A stretch of DNA of 64,000 nt from J054 sp965221985 (GCA_965221985.1 OZ244928.1:1674001-1738000), one strand, 5' to 3'. Counted from the first letter of the stretch, positions 53,420 to 60,992 are shown. Notes: a model not told the origin generated them from the letters alone. Program-made: numbers and translations.

Positions 53420-53992
53420 GTGAAATTTTTTGACCTCGCAACAGAATTCCTGTCCGGGGAGTGGCTCTTGACTAGGACCGACCTACCTAACGGCGGCACC
53501 GTTGTGTTGTTGCGGTCTGTAATGACGAGCCTGCTGATTATCGCGATGACTGTAGCGTTCCGAAATGTTGTTGACCCTACAAGAACATGGCAATTTGATT
53601 TAGTTGAACTTCAAAAACAAATTATTCAAATGTTGCCTTGGTTCGGCGCAATTTTTGCAGCAGTTTATGTCGCCTTTTATTCCCGTTTTGCTGCTCAATG
53701 GACATATCTGGCGAATGTATACAATCAAATTAAAGCCGTGGAGACTGTCAGTTTTACATGTGCGGATGCGCTTGCGGAATGGAAAGCGGGCTTCCTTGAA
53801 GACGCCCAAGATCTCCATCTGGTCCGAAAACCTATTTTCGCTGGCGTAATTCGTGCTTGGAGCAAAGAAGAAACTGTTAAAGCGAAGTTTCTAGAACATA
53901 CGCCGGGCGGCGAAGCGCGATTTGAAGAGTTGGTAAATACCGTCCAGGCAGCATTCGATTTTCAGGCCAGCAGATACAATGAGACACAGTAG
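53420..53992 (+). CDS. Cassette 16: membrane protein with cytoplasmic C-terminus
   Basis: A 190-residue ORF from GTG 53420. Two hydrophobic segments at about 31-48 and 72-90 precede a soluble helical domain of about 100 residues. No family is recognised. The two-membrane-segment plus helical tail layout is also seen in small membrane effectors of defence systems, but nothing in the sequence proves such a role. No promoter of its own is visible. Confidence 0.72.
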   Translation: MKFFDLATEFLSGEWLLTRTDLPNGGTVVLLRSVMTSLLIIAMTVAFRNVVDPTRTWQFDLVELQKQIIQMLPWFGAIFAAVYVAFYSRFAAQWTYLANVYNQIKAVETVSFTCADALAEWKAGFLEDAQDLHLVRKPIFAGVIRAWSKEETVKAKFLEHTPGGEARFEELVNTVQAAFDFQASRYNETQ

Positions 53993-54001
53993 CGCAAAGC
54001 C

Positions 54002-54097
54002 GCCTAACCAGTGCAAGCAATGGACGCTTGACCCGTCAGCCAATTTGCTGACGCAAATCGTCCGCCGCCTCAAGCGCCACTGTTGCAGGCGTTAGTT
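54002..54097 (+). repeat. attC 16 (96 bases, related to family B)
   Basis: Left end GCCTAAC, right core GTTAGTT, inner stem around CAGCCAATTTGCTG. Confidence 0.88.
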
Positions 54098-54124
54098 GCT
54101 AGCCATAGGTCAGGTCAGAATAAA

Positions 54125-54688
54125 ATGGGACTACATGTACATAACTTAGGAAACTTGCCAAATACTGTAGACGGAAGAGACTACTTTGTTTACGTGTTAG
54201 ATTATGGGTGGAAAGAGCCACTAGCGGATACTTTAGTCGCTAACTTTACCAACATGGCAAGGAAAGCTTCTGATACAAGGTCAGCCGTAATTGCTGGTAT
54301 TGACCCAGTTCATTTTGCCAATGAAGTTTTCTCTTGGCATTCAATCAATGGCGAAGATGGTGAGGCTATTTTACCTGCTATTATGATTTCCACTCTAACC
54401 CCAGAGTATTTCTACAAAGAGCAACGCGGGCCTCGAAGCACTGATGAGATTGATGACAAATTATTACTCATTCCACTCAAATCCGTGTGCGAAACAACTG
54501 ATGATGTGATTCGGCTTATCAATTCTATTTTTAGTGACATGAAGCAAAAGAAAGTACTAACCGGCTTCGATGTTGTAAGGACTCTTAAAAAGAATAGTGG
54601 TCGTAGTTTGGCGGATGCCTTTATTTTGCAACCCAATATTAGTGGTCTTGGCATTGATCTTAGAAAACTGTTCAATTCAGGCAACTAA
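54125..54688 (+). CDS. Cassette 17: protein of unknown function, AT-rich gene
   Basis: A 187-residue soluble ORF from ATG 54125. Base composition is clearly more AT-rich than the neighbours, and codon use differs (many AAT, ATT, GAT), pointing to recent capture from another source. Motifs such as AVIAGIDPVHFANEVFSWHS and LPAIMISTLTPEYF suggest a compact alpha/beta domain but no family is recognised. Its stop codon TAA is the first part of the 14-base junction TAATCAGCTGTTAT instead of an attC. Confidence 0.74.
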   Translation: MGLHVHNLGNLPNTVDGRDYFVYVLDYGWKEPLADTLVANFTNMARKASDTRSAVIAGIDPVHFANEVFSWHSINGEDGEAILPAIMISTLTPEYFYKEQRGPRSTDEIDDKLLLIPLKSVCETTDDVIRLINSIFSDMKQKKVLTGFDVVRTLKKNSGRSLADAFILQPNISGLGIDLRKLFNSGN

Positions 54689-54699
54689 TCAGCTGTTAT
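54686..54699 (+). repeat. Atypical cassette junction, attI-end sequence (first copy)
   Basis: TAATCAGCTGTTAT, identical to the end of attI at 45239-45252. No attC hairpin is present here; the next cassette would start at 54696. The sequence is itself a near-palindrome around CAGCTG. Confidence 0.7.
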
Positions 54700-54730
54700 G
54701 GGGCTAGATCGATAGAATAGGGAGAAAAAT

Positions 54731-54985
54731 ATGCAGCCAGACTCATTTTCAACCATCCTTACATTCCTGCCTCTATTTGTAATGTCAGCAACTTCCGCCA
54801 TCGCGGCGTTTTTGCTGGCTCGTGAGAAGGGCCGCAATGTAACGGAATGGACAATACTTGCTGCGATTCCATTTATTGGGGTTATGTTTGTATGGTTCTT
54901 CGTGGGTGCCGCGAACCTAAAGCATGAAAAGAAATTGGACAAAATTCTCGAGAAGTTGGCAGCCCTCGACACTCGCGGCTCATGA
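54731..54985 (+). CDS. Cassette 18: small membrane protein
   Basis: An 84-residue ORF from ATG 54731, with TAGGGAGAA upstream. Two hydrophobic segments (about 6-26 and 42-62) flank a basic loop REKGRN, and the C-terminus is a charged helix (KHEKKLDKILEKLAAL). This layout is common for small bacterial membrane proteins with a coiled-coil end. Family unknown. Confidence 0.7.
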   Translation: MQPDSFSTILTFLPLFVMSATSAIAAFLLAREKGRNVTEWTILAAIPFIGVMFVWFFVGAANLKHEKKLDKILEKLAALDTRGS

Positions 54986-55013
54986 TTCTCGCGCACCTGG
55001 TTCCGCAATTTTC

Positions 55014-55439
55014 ATGGAATCCATAGTCATACGTGTAATAGATAAGTTGAGTGCAGAGTTTGTCGCAATTGTTGAGTGTCTTTTGGAGTAGAGCGATATC
55101 GACAATAGAATAGAACTAATTTTAGAGAAGTTAGGCGAAGGTGTGCTACTTGATGGTATTCGCTCCGATATTGCTCGGCTAATCACGGAAGTCATTGGCG
55201 ATCTGGGAGAGGATATGGGCCGTTGGGAAAAATTTTATCTTGTCGCGGCTATCGCGGAGTTGCATCGAAATGCTGCGCAGCTTAGCGAATCATCTGACAT
55301 GTGGTTACGCCTATGCCTCGTTAGTCTGAATAAGGCTCTTGTTCGTCCCGGCAATCGCGACGAGGACTATGCCCCCTTTAACGATTCGATCGATCGTATT
55401 TCAACTCATGAACTCTTGCGATATGTTCGTGAGTTCTAA
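55014..55439 (+). pseudogene. Cassette 18: ORF interrupted by an in-frame amber codon
   Basis: From ATG 55014 the frame encodes MESIVIRVIDKLSAEFV, meets TAG at 55089-55091, then continues open as SDIDNRIELILEKLGEG and on to TAA at 55437-55439. Joined, it would encode 141 residues. The part from GTG 55143 (98 residues) could be translated on its own, with RWEKFYLVAAIAELHRNAAQL. No family is recognised. The gene may be decayed, or be two overlapping products. Confidence 0.55.
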
Positions 55440-55448
55440 CCCGCCCCA

Positions 55449-55462
55449 TAATCAGCTGTTAT
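55449..55462 (+). repeat. Atypical cassette junction, attI-end sequence (second copy)
   Basis: TAATCAGCTGTTAT again, followed by GGGGC as at the first copy. It replaces an attC at the end of cassette 18. Confidence 0.7.
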
Positions 55463-55483
55463 GGGGCCGGCTAAGGTAACGCA

Positions 55484-55906
55484 ATGAACATCGCAATATT
55501 TTCCCTTATCGGTGTATTTGTCGGCGCCCTATTGCAATACTTTTTTACTCGCCATCTTGAAAATCAGCGCCACCTACGTGAACTGAAAACGAAAGCATAT
55601 ACGGACTATATGTTGTGCGTGTGCCAACTAGCCACCGTAGGTACTCAGGGCGGCGAGGACGCAGCATATGGCCTTAATACAAGAACAGCGGATGCCAAGT
55701 CACGTATATGCTTATATGCATCATCGGAAATAATTGAGGCGTTCTCTCGTTTTGAACTCCTTGGCGCAACTATGAACACACCGGAACAGCGTAAAGCATT
55801 CACAAACATGGTCGCCCTAATGCGGAAAGACTCTGGGGCTAGTGAGGCAGTCAATTTGGGCAACATTGAGACTGTACTACTTGGTGTGGACTCGAATGCC
55901 CCATAA
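55484..55906 (+). CDS. Cassette 19: membrane-anchored protein of unknown function
   Basis: A 140-residue ORF from ATG 55484. One N-terminal membrane segment (about 3-22) is followed by FTRHLENQRHLRELKTKAYTDYM, a pattern typical of small single-pass proteins with a helical cytoplasmic domain found in many bacterial genomes. No catalytic motif seen. The stop TAA is in the attC end. Confidence 0.75.
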   Translation: MNIAIFSLIGVFVGALLQYFFTRHLENQRHLRELKTKAYTDYMLCVCQLATVGTQGGEDAAYGLNTRTADAKSRICLYASSEIIEAFSRFELLGATMNTPEQRKAFTNMVALMRKDSGASEAVNLGNIETVLLGVDSNAP

Positions 55907-55996
55907 CCAGCACAGGCAAGCGACGTTTGACCCGCTGCGGTTTTTGCTTGCGCAAAAATCCTCGCGCCTCAAACGCGCCTGCTGTGGGCGTTATGC
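55901..55996 (+). repeat. attC 19 (family B)
   Basis: Left end CCATAAC, right core GTTATGC, 96 bases, near-identical to attC 11 and attC 28. Confidence 0.9.
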
Positions 55997-56472
55997 GTAC
56001 TAAGATGCACCAGCGAGTACCCATAGACCCACGACGTTGCAATATCCTGGTGGATTCCTGCGCCTTCGATCCGAAATACTCTCCAGAAGATGAGGCGGCT
56101 CAGGCCCTATTTAGTGACGAGGCGCTGAATCTGGTTATTGCTCATTCGAATATGAAGGAAATTGATCATCCGAGTACGCCCGCGTGGGTTAAGTCTAAAG
56201 CGGCGGACAGAATCTACACAATCGAAACAAATCTTACCGCCGAGGAACAACAAATAAAGCAGAAGATACATCGGATTCTTACCGGAAATGGCAAACCAGA
56301 AAAGATGGCTGCTGACGCCTCGCATGTATTTGAAAGTCATAAGTATGGTACCTATTTTGTAACGACCGATGGGCGCATCATAGATAAACGAGACGAGCTG
56401 GCGGCGGTAGCCAACGCAAGAATCGTAAAGCCAAGTGAGCTATTGAAAGGTCTTCAGGATGCGCACGCATAA
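55993..56472 (+). CDS. Cassette 20: PIN-like domain protein
   Basis: A 159-residue ORF whose ATG at 55993 lies in the recombination core. NILVDSCAFDPKY near residue 18 offers the first PIN aspartate, and ADASHVFESHKYGTYFVTTDGRIIDKRDEL gives the later acidic residues and the T-D signature of the fold. PIN domains are Mg-dependent RNases, often toxins; no partner antitoxin gene is present in the cassette, so a solitary nuclease or an inactive relative is possible. Confidence 0.75.
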   Translation: MRTKMHQRVPIDPRRCNILVDSCAFDPKYSPEDEAAQALFSDEALNLVIAHSNMKEIDHPSTPAWVKSKAADRIYTIETNLTAEEQQIKQKIHRILTGNGKPEKMAADASHVFESHKYGTYFVTTDGRIIDKRDELAAVANARIVKPSELLKGLQDAHA

Positions 56473-56541
56473 CCAGTTGAAGCAGTGCGCTCCCGTTGGT
56501 CGCCGGACCGGCTACGCCGGCCGCTGTTCAAGGCGTTATGT
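56467..56541 (+). repeat. attC 20
   Basis: Left end GCATAAC, right core GTTATGT, 75 bases; similar to attC 14. Confidence 0.88.
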
Positions 56542-56597
56542 GCCTGGGTCAAGCAGACTTTCGGGGCCCTTGCAGGTTACTAATGAGGACCTTACAT

Positions 56598-57146
56598 ATG
56601 GGTAAAACGTACGAAGCCATCGATGCAAAGATCGAGAGATGGATCTCGCGTCAAAAATTGTTCTTTGTCGCAACGGCGCCTCTCGGTATCGAGACTCTCG
56701 TAAATTGCTCTCCCAAGGGCAGGGACACACTGCGAGTACTAGATTCCAAAACGCTAGCCTTTATAGATGGAGATGGGAGTGGAATCGAGACTGTGGCGCA
56801 CGTCAAGGAGAATGGCCGAATCGTGTTAATGATGTGCGCGTTTGAGGGTCCTCCGAAAATATATCGTTTCCACGGGCGTGGCAGTGTCATCGAACCACAT
56901 AACGACGAATTTCAAGAGCTACAAGCAAAGTTCCCGCGGGAGAACTGCCGCGCAATCATCAAGATTGCATTATCCCGAATATCTGATTCTTGTGGGTATG
57001 GCGTTCCCAACTATGACTACGTTGGCGAACGACCATCCCACGCCAACATCATGGCCAAAATTACGCCGGAAGAAATTGATGAATTGCGAGGAAAGAATGC
57101 GTTTAGCCTCGATGGGCTGCCCGGTTTGGACGGGCCCATGGAATGA
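56598..57146 (+). CDS. Cassette 21: pyridoxamine 5'-phosphate oxidase family protein
   Basis: A 182-residue ORF with the split-barrel FMN-binding pattern of the PPOX family: QKLFFVATAPL, VNCSPKGRDTLRVLD, LAFIDGDGSG, NGRIVLMMCAFEGPPKIYRFHGRG. ATG 56598 with GAGG upstream is chosen; ATG 56583 adds five residues. Substrate unknown; family members reduce cofactors, haem or xenobiotics. It is one of few cassettes here with a recognisable metabolic fold. Confidence 0.88.
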   Translation: MGKTYEAIDAKIERWISRQKLFFVATAPLGIETLVNCSPKGRDTLRVLDSKTLAFIDGDGSGIETVAHVKENGRIVLMMCAFEGPPKIYRFHGRGSVIEPHNDEFQELQAKFPRENCRAIIKIALSRISDSCGYGVPNYDYVGERPSHANIMAKITPEEIDELRGKNAFSLDGLPGLDGPME

Positions 57147-57153
57147 ATTCGGC

Positions 57154-57237
57154 ACATAACCAGTGTGGGCAGTTCGCACTTGCTGCGCAAGTACCGGACG
57201 GCCAACAAGTTGGCCGCCGCTGCCACAGGCGTTATGT
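57154..57237 (+). repeat. attC 21
   Basis: Left end ACATAAC, right core GTTATGT, 84 bases; outer arms as in family A but a different inner stem (GGCCAACAAGTTGGCC). Confidence 0.88.
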
Positions 57238-57593
57238 GCCTTCGTAAATTTCGAATTCTGTGCTTCTCGTTATTGTTGTCATCTTGTGTGGCCCAGGACA
57301 CTCAACCACCGCAACAAACGGTTGAGCTAGCAAAGGAAATCGTCAGGGAGGTGTCAATTGAAACGGGCTGCAAGTTATCTGTTGATTCCGTCAAACGCAG
57401 CCCCTCGAAACTCGGCGGCAAGAAATGGCTCGCTGTCGTAAACGTTGGAAGCGGATGTGATGGCGCGATCGATGCAATGCAATCTAAGTCGAAATCTGAT
57501 GATCTCGGTTTTGGCCAAATTGTTATATTAGATCTATCTCCACCAACGCCGGCGCCCTACAACACCGATCTGCTCCATGAAGTCAAACCTTAA
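57234..57593 (+). CDS. Cassette 22: putative lipoprotein
   Basis: A 119-residue ORF starting at the ATG within the recombination core (57234). The N-terminus has a lipoprotein-like signal with LLSSC at about 14-18, followed by VAQDTQPPQQ. Two further cysteines (TGCKL, GSGCDG) could form a disulphide. No family recognised. Confidence 0.74.
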   Translation: MCLRKFRILCFSLLLSSCVAQDTQPPQQTVELAKEIVREVSIETGCKLSVDSVKRSPSKLGGKKWLAVVNVGSGCDGAIDAMQSKSKSDDLGFGQIVILDLSPPTPAPYNTDLLHEVKP

Positions 57594-57598
57594 ACGGC

Positions 57599-57682
57599 AC
57601 ATAACCAGCTGGGGCAAGCGACCGTGATACAGCGGCTCTCTGCATCATTGCTTTCCCGCGGCGCGTGCCCAGGGCGTTAGTG
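57599..57682 (+). repeat. attC 22
   Basis: Left end ACATAAC, right core GTTAGTG, 84 bases, partly similar to family C. Confidence 0.87.
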
Positions 57683-57692
57683 TGCCTACCGG

Positions 57693-58118
57693 ATGCTAGA
57701 TACGAGCTGCATTTCGCGCGAGATTTTAGAGTTGCACAACTTCCTCGAACGGTGGTTCAAGGGATCAATACCGAAATCCGAAGCTTCTTTTTCCAGGCTC
57801 AAAAACGCTTGGCGACCGCCATTCAAGCTGGTAGATCCTCAAAATAATATTCGCGAGGCGGATTCGATTATTGAGCAAACATACGCTGAACACGGCTCAT
57901 CACGGACACTGGAAATACGAATAAAGCTGTTGAGTGTAATATTCTCAGAACGTAATGATTTTGCAGCTGCTACTTACGAAGAGTGGCATATCGAGGGCCG
58001 TACTGACGAGGGTCGCTTATGTAGCGCCCTTCTTTTTGAACCGGCCAACTCTGCGCAGCGATTGCAATGGTTATATATTCATGAGTCAGGCATTGTCACT
58101 GAAGAATCGGCACACTAA
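57693..58118 (+). CDS. Cassette 23: NTF2-like (DUF4440/SnoaL-type) protein
   Basis: A 141-residue soluble ORF from ATG 57693. The pattern REILELHNFLERWFKGSIP, later EIRIKLLSVIFSERNDFAAATYEEWH and CSALLFEPANSAQRLQWLYIHES matches the cone-shaped NTF2-like fold in which a helix with W--G is followed by antiparallel strands. Substrate or role unknown. The stop is in the attC end. Confidence 0.74.
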   Translation: MLDTSCISREILELHNFLERWFKGSIPKSEASFSRLKNAWRPPFKLVDPQNNIREADSIIEQTYAEHGSSRTLEIRIKLLSVIFSERNDFAAATYEEWHIEGRTDEGRLCSALLFEPANSAQRLQWLYIHESGIVTEESAH

Positions 58119-58226
58119 CCAGTGTGGTCAGTACGCTCCCGTTGGTCGCCGGACGGTTGACCCGGTGCTCCCTTCGCTATCGCTCCGGTCGCCCCGCCTC
58201 AACCGCCGCTGCCACAGGCGTTATAT
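58113..58226 (+). repeat. attC 23 (family A)
   Basis: Left end CACTAAC, right core GTTATAT, 114 bases. Confidence 0.9.
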
Positions 58227-58586
58227 GCCGCCCCGTGTTTAGCAAATTAGAGCTGTTGGCGAAGTGGTCAAGCTAAACGTTGTTGCCGCGGCTAAATTGG
58301 TAGAGCAAGCAACGCAAATCCGCTAATCAAGCCGAGTGCGGTTTGCTAGGTTGCCGGTAAGGTTTTCTTGGCACAAAGCAAATCAGCCCTCGATAGGCAC
58401 GGTTCTCTAGTTGCTGGTGTGATAGGTTAGTCAAGAATTTAAAGGTCCAAAGAGTTTTTCCAGAATGTCAGGCACGGCACATAACCAGTGTGGTCAGTAC
58501 GCTCCCGTTGGTCGCCGGACGGTTGACCCGGTGCTTCCTTCGCTATCGCTCCGGTCGCCCCGCCTCAACCGCCGCTGCCACAGGCG
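58221..58586 (+). other. Cassette 24: ORF-less cassette, family OL, copy 4
   Basis: A 366-base cassette that reads the same as cassettes 1 and 5, although 13 kb away. Such identity with no coding constraint implies a recent copy or active selection on the sequence. It is directly followed by the variant cassette 25, mirroring the cassette 1 - cassette 2 order. Confidence 0.8.
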
Positions 58587-58592
58587 TTATAT
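58479..58592 (+). repeat. attC 24 (family A)
   Basis: Left end ACATAAC, right core GTTATAT, 114 bases. Confidence 0.9.
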
Positions 58593-58951
58593 GCCGCCCC
58601 GTGTTTAGCAAATTAGAGCTGTTGGCGAAGTGGTCAAGCTAAACGTTGTTGCCGCGGCGAAATTGGTAGAGCAAGCAACGCCAATCCGTTATTGAGCCCA
58701 GTGCGGTTTGGTCGGTTGCCGGTAAGGTTCTCTCGGCGCACAGCAAAGCAGCCCTCGATAGGCACGGTTCTCTAGTTGCTGGTGTGATAGGTTAGTCAGG
58801 AATTGAAAGGTTTAAAGAGTTTTCCCTGTATGTCAGGCACGGCACATAACCAGTGTGGTCAGTACGCTCCCGTTGGTCGCCGGACGGTTGACCCGGTGCT
58901 CCCTGCGCTATCGCTCCGGTCGCCCCGCCTCAACCGCCGCTGCCACAGGCG
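58587..58951 (+). other. Cassette 25: ORF-less cassette, family OL, variant copy 5
   Basis: A 365-base cassette. Its first 90 bases match copy 1 while its middle (CCGTTATTGAGCCCAGTGCGG, GTTCTCTCGGC) follows copy 2, so it looks mosaic between the two variants. It keeps the early TAG after MPPRV. Confidence 0.78.
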
Positions 58952-58957
58952 TTATGT
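58844..58957 (+). repeat. attC 25 (family A)
   Basis: Left end ACATAAC, right core GTTATGT, 114 bases. Confidence 0.9.
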
Positions 58958-59337
58958 TCCTTAGAGCAACAATATTGATCGCCGCGTTACTACCCACTTT
59001 CGCAGGCGCGTCAAGTTGTGTCGGAGAGCAACAGGCTTCTAGTGAACTCGAATCCGAAGTCTCCCTGACAAGGGTGGCTATTCGCGACGATCAAACCACC
59101 TGGTTAGTGATTGCGCCGGGCAATCTGCGGAATCATTACCTAAAGAACATCTTCCTCACAGCAGGCTCAGACGAGATTGTCGCTTCCCTGGACGTTTCTT
59201 TAATGAATGAAAAATCTCACGCATTATTCTCAATTCCAACGGGATCCGAGTCGACGCACACTATTCGGCTTTGGTATACAGATGAGCACGATGGCAGTCT
59301 ATGCGTCGTTATGCATGATGTTGAGGTCGGAACATAA
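58954..59337 (+). CDS. Cassette 26: secreted protein of unknown function
   Basis: A 127-residue ORF with ATG 58954 in the recombination core. A signal peptide (FLRATILIAALLPTFAGAS) precedes a beta-rich mature part with cysteines at SSCVGE and LCVVM. No family recognised. The stop TAA is in the attC end. The 33 upstream codons in frame come from attC 25 and are rejected. Confidence 0.75.
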   Translation: MFLRATILIAALLPTFAGASSCVGEQQASSELESEVSLTRVAIRDDQTTWLVIAPGNLRNHYLKNIFLTAGSDEIVASLDVSLMNEKSHALFSIPTGSESTHTIRLWYTDEHDGSLCVVMHDVEVGT

Positions 59338-59403
59338 CCAGTTGAAGCAAGGGGACGTCAAAACCGCTGCGCGCTTTTGCCGCCCCTGTTCAAGGCGTTA
59401 TAT
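59332..59403 (+). repeat. attC 26
   Basis: Left end ACATAAC, right core GTTATAT, 72 bases. Confidence 0.87.
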
Positions 59404-59736
59404 GCCGTCCCGTATTTAGCCAATTGCGTTGAGCAGCGCATCAGTTCATCTAAACCAAGCAGCCGTCAGCAAAAAAAAGCGCAGCAATATAGGCCGGTTG
59501 GCCGGCAAGCGTTGTGGGGTTTTCAACCTAGTCGGCCAGGTTCTTCGGCCCGCTGCTGGGTGCCACCAGAAACGCGTGGTTCTCTTCGTGTTGGCTGTGA
59601 TAGCGTAGTGCTATTACGCAAGGCAGGCAGGTCGTTTTCCAATCATGTCAGGCACGGCATATAACCAGTTGGGTCAAGCGACCGGGAAACCCGGTCGCTA
59701 TTATTACGCCGCCTACAGCGGCGCATGCCCAAGGCG
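59398..59736 (+). other. Cassette 27: divergent ORF-less cassette of family OL
   Basis: A 339-base cassette that keeps the family frame: start TTATATGCCGTCCCGTATTTAGCCAATT, an inner GTGGTTCTCTTCG and TGTGATAG, and the 3' end ATGTCAGGCACGGCAT. The middle is different and has strong GC-rich pairing potential (GGCCGGTTGGCCGGC). One frame stays open across it to 59664, entering from attC 26, but the sister cassettes do not conserve it. It carries a family C attC rather than family A. Confidence 0.7.
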
Positions 59737-59742
59737 TTATGC
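59659..59742 (+). repeat. attC 27 (family C)
   Basis: Left end ATATAAC, right core GTTATGC, 84 bases, body identical to attC 8. Confidence 0.9.
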
Positions 59743-59745
59743 GGC

Positions 59746-59774
59746 TTGTTGCGTGATGCGCAACATGCTACACT
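59746..59774 (+). promoter_or_regulatory. Promoter and operator of higBA copy 2
   Basis: TTGTTG, 17 bases, TACACT with the same inverted repeat GTTGCG-TGATG-CGCAAC (59748-59764) as at 47982-47998. The GTG start at 59781 again falls near the predicted transcription start. Confidence 0.7.
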
Positions 59775-59780
59775 ACTTGG

Positions 59781-60059
59781 GTGATCAGGTCGTTCCGACA
59801 TAAGGGGCTCCAGCGTTTCTACGAACGTGGGACAAAGTCTGGAATTCAGTCCATACATGCCAAGCGACTGAGGATGCAGTTAGCAGCTCTGGATACCGCG
59901 TTGACCATCGCAGATTTAGATATCCCTGGCTATAAACTGCATCAACTAAAGGGCCGTGCCAAGAATCGTTGGTCTATCTGGGTCAGCGGAAATTGGCGCT
60001 TAACCTTTGAGTTTATTAATGGAGATGTACACGTTTTAAATTACGAGGATTATCACTGA
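59781..60059 (+). CDS. higB: Cassette 28: HigB-type toxin, second copy
   Basis: A 92-residue RelE-fold toxin with only a few residue changes from the copy at 48015 (for example YERG for YARG, FINGDVHV for FVDGEIHV). At the DNA level the two differ at many third positions, so this is an old duplication or independent capture rather than a recent copy. The same GTG start and TGATG overlap with higA are kept. Confidence 0.92.
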   Translation: MIRSFRHKGLQRFYERGTKSGIQSIHAKRLRMQLAALDTALTIADLDIPGYKLHQLKGRAKNRWSIWVSGNWRLTFEFINGDVHVLNYEDYH

Positions 60060-60352
60060 TGACTATGCACAATCCTCCACATCCTGGTGAGTTTATCTGG
60101 GATACGTATCTTGAGCCGCATGGCGTAAGTGTCCGCTCGTTCGCGGAAAGCTTGGGTGTGGCTGCATCAACGGTTACTAGGCTGGTAAACGGCCAGAGTG
60201 GAGTTAGTCCTGAAATGGCGCTGCGGCTTTCTAAAGCTGTTGGTCGTTCTCCCGAGAGTTGGTTAGCTATGCAGCATGCATATGATCTTTGGAGTGCGCG
60301 AAAGTCCACGGATCTTTCCAAAGTTGAGCAGATTCAGTTCGGTGCCGCATAA
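60059..60352 (+). CDS. higA: Cassette 28: HigA-type antitoxin, second copy
   Basis: A 97-residue HTH antitoxin closely similar to the one at 48293 (MTMHNPPHPGEFIWDTYLEPHG start, VAASTVTRLVNGQSGVSPE helix-turn-helix). The identical operator in both cassettes suggests that each antitoxin can repress both promoters. The stop TAA is in the attC end. The attC is family B here but family A at the first copy. Confidence 0.93.
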   Translation: MTMHNPPHPGEFIWDTYLEPHGVSVRSFAESLGVAASTVTRLVNGQSGVSPEMALRLSKAVGRSPESWLAMQHAYDLWSARKSTDLSKVEQIQFGAA

Positions 60353-60442
60353 CCAGCACAGGCAAGCGACGTTTGACCCGCTGCGGTTTTTGCTTACGCA
60401 AAAATCCTCGCGCCTCAAACGCGCCTGCTGTCGGCGTTAGGT
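60347..60442 (+). repeat. attC 28 (family B)
   Basis: Left end GCATAAC, right core GTTAGGT, 96 bases. Confidence 0.9.
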
Positions 60443-60559
60443 GGCAGCTTCTTTTACATCGCGACGGGACTCCAGCTCGGAATTGGACTCATCCAGGTTC
60501 GCGTGGCATAAACCATCACACGAGATTCACGCAATACCTAGCCTAGGGGATCAACTAAA

Positions 60560-60952
60560 TTGAAAATTAAAACCGTCAAACTCCTCGTAATTTCATTAGC
60601 CGCATATTGCTTTCTTATGGTAGCGATCGCAGCAGATCCTGCTCCTGAAATAGAAATTGGTGAATTTATCTATCGAGTAATTGATGGCGAAGATTTTGCT
60701 GGGAGAGATATCGTTCTTTCCGGCGTAGTTCTGAGCATGTCAGAATCTGGATTGCTAAATCTTGGAACTTCGGAGACATACCTTAGCGGGTCCTATACGA
60801 ATTTCGCGTCAGTTTATGAAACCGATGTGGCGATACCTAAAGGCAGATCGGTCAAAATTCTGATAAACGTAGAAGAATCTTCTTCTATGAAACTTGGTGC
60901 GGAAGATTTCGTGACGATTAGCGCCAAATTTCGTACTTGTTTAGTCTGTTAG
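60560..60952 (+). CDS. Cassette 29: exported protein, possible OB-fold
   Basis: A 130-residue ORF from a TTG at 60560, with AGGGGATC upstream. A signal peptide (VKLLVISLAAYCFLMVAIAADP) precedes a beta-rich region GRDIVLSGVVLSMS and KGRSVKILINVEE that looks like a small OB-fold, with a CLVC end. A short frame (60441-60563, GTG start, 40 codons) ends by overlapping this TTG, so translation could be coupled. No family is assigned. Confidence 0.62.
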   Translation: MKIKTVKLLVISLAAYCFLMVAIAADPAPEIEIGEFIYRVIDGEDFAGRDIVLSGVVLSMSESGLLNLGTSETYLSGSYTNFASVYETDVAIPKGRSVKILINVEESSSMKLGAEDFVTISAKFRTCLVC

Positions 60953-60992
60953 CACAATGTCGGTTACATTTGGCCCATCGCATGAAGCAGCC

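Noticed and set aside
45507..58957. Regularly repeated 114-base sequences as a possible CRISPR array
   Set aside because: Repeats are too long, spacing is 250-1000 bases with genes between, and they have attC ends and cores. No cas genes are present.
59377..59664. 95-residue frame across cassette 27
   Set aside because: It begins inside attC 26 and the frame is not kept in the other members of the ORF-less family.
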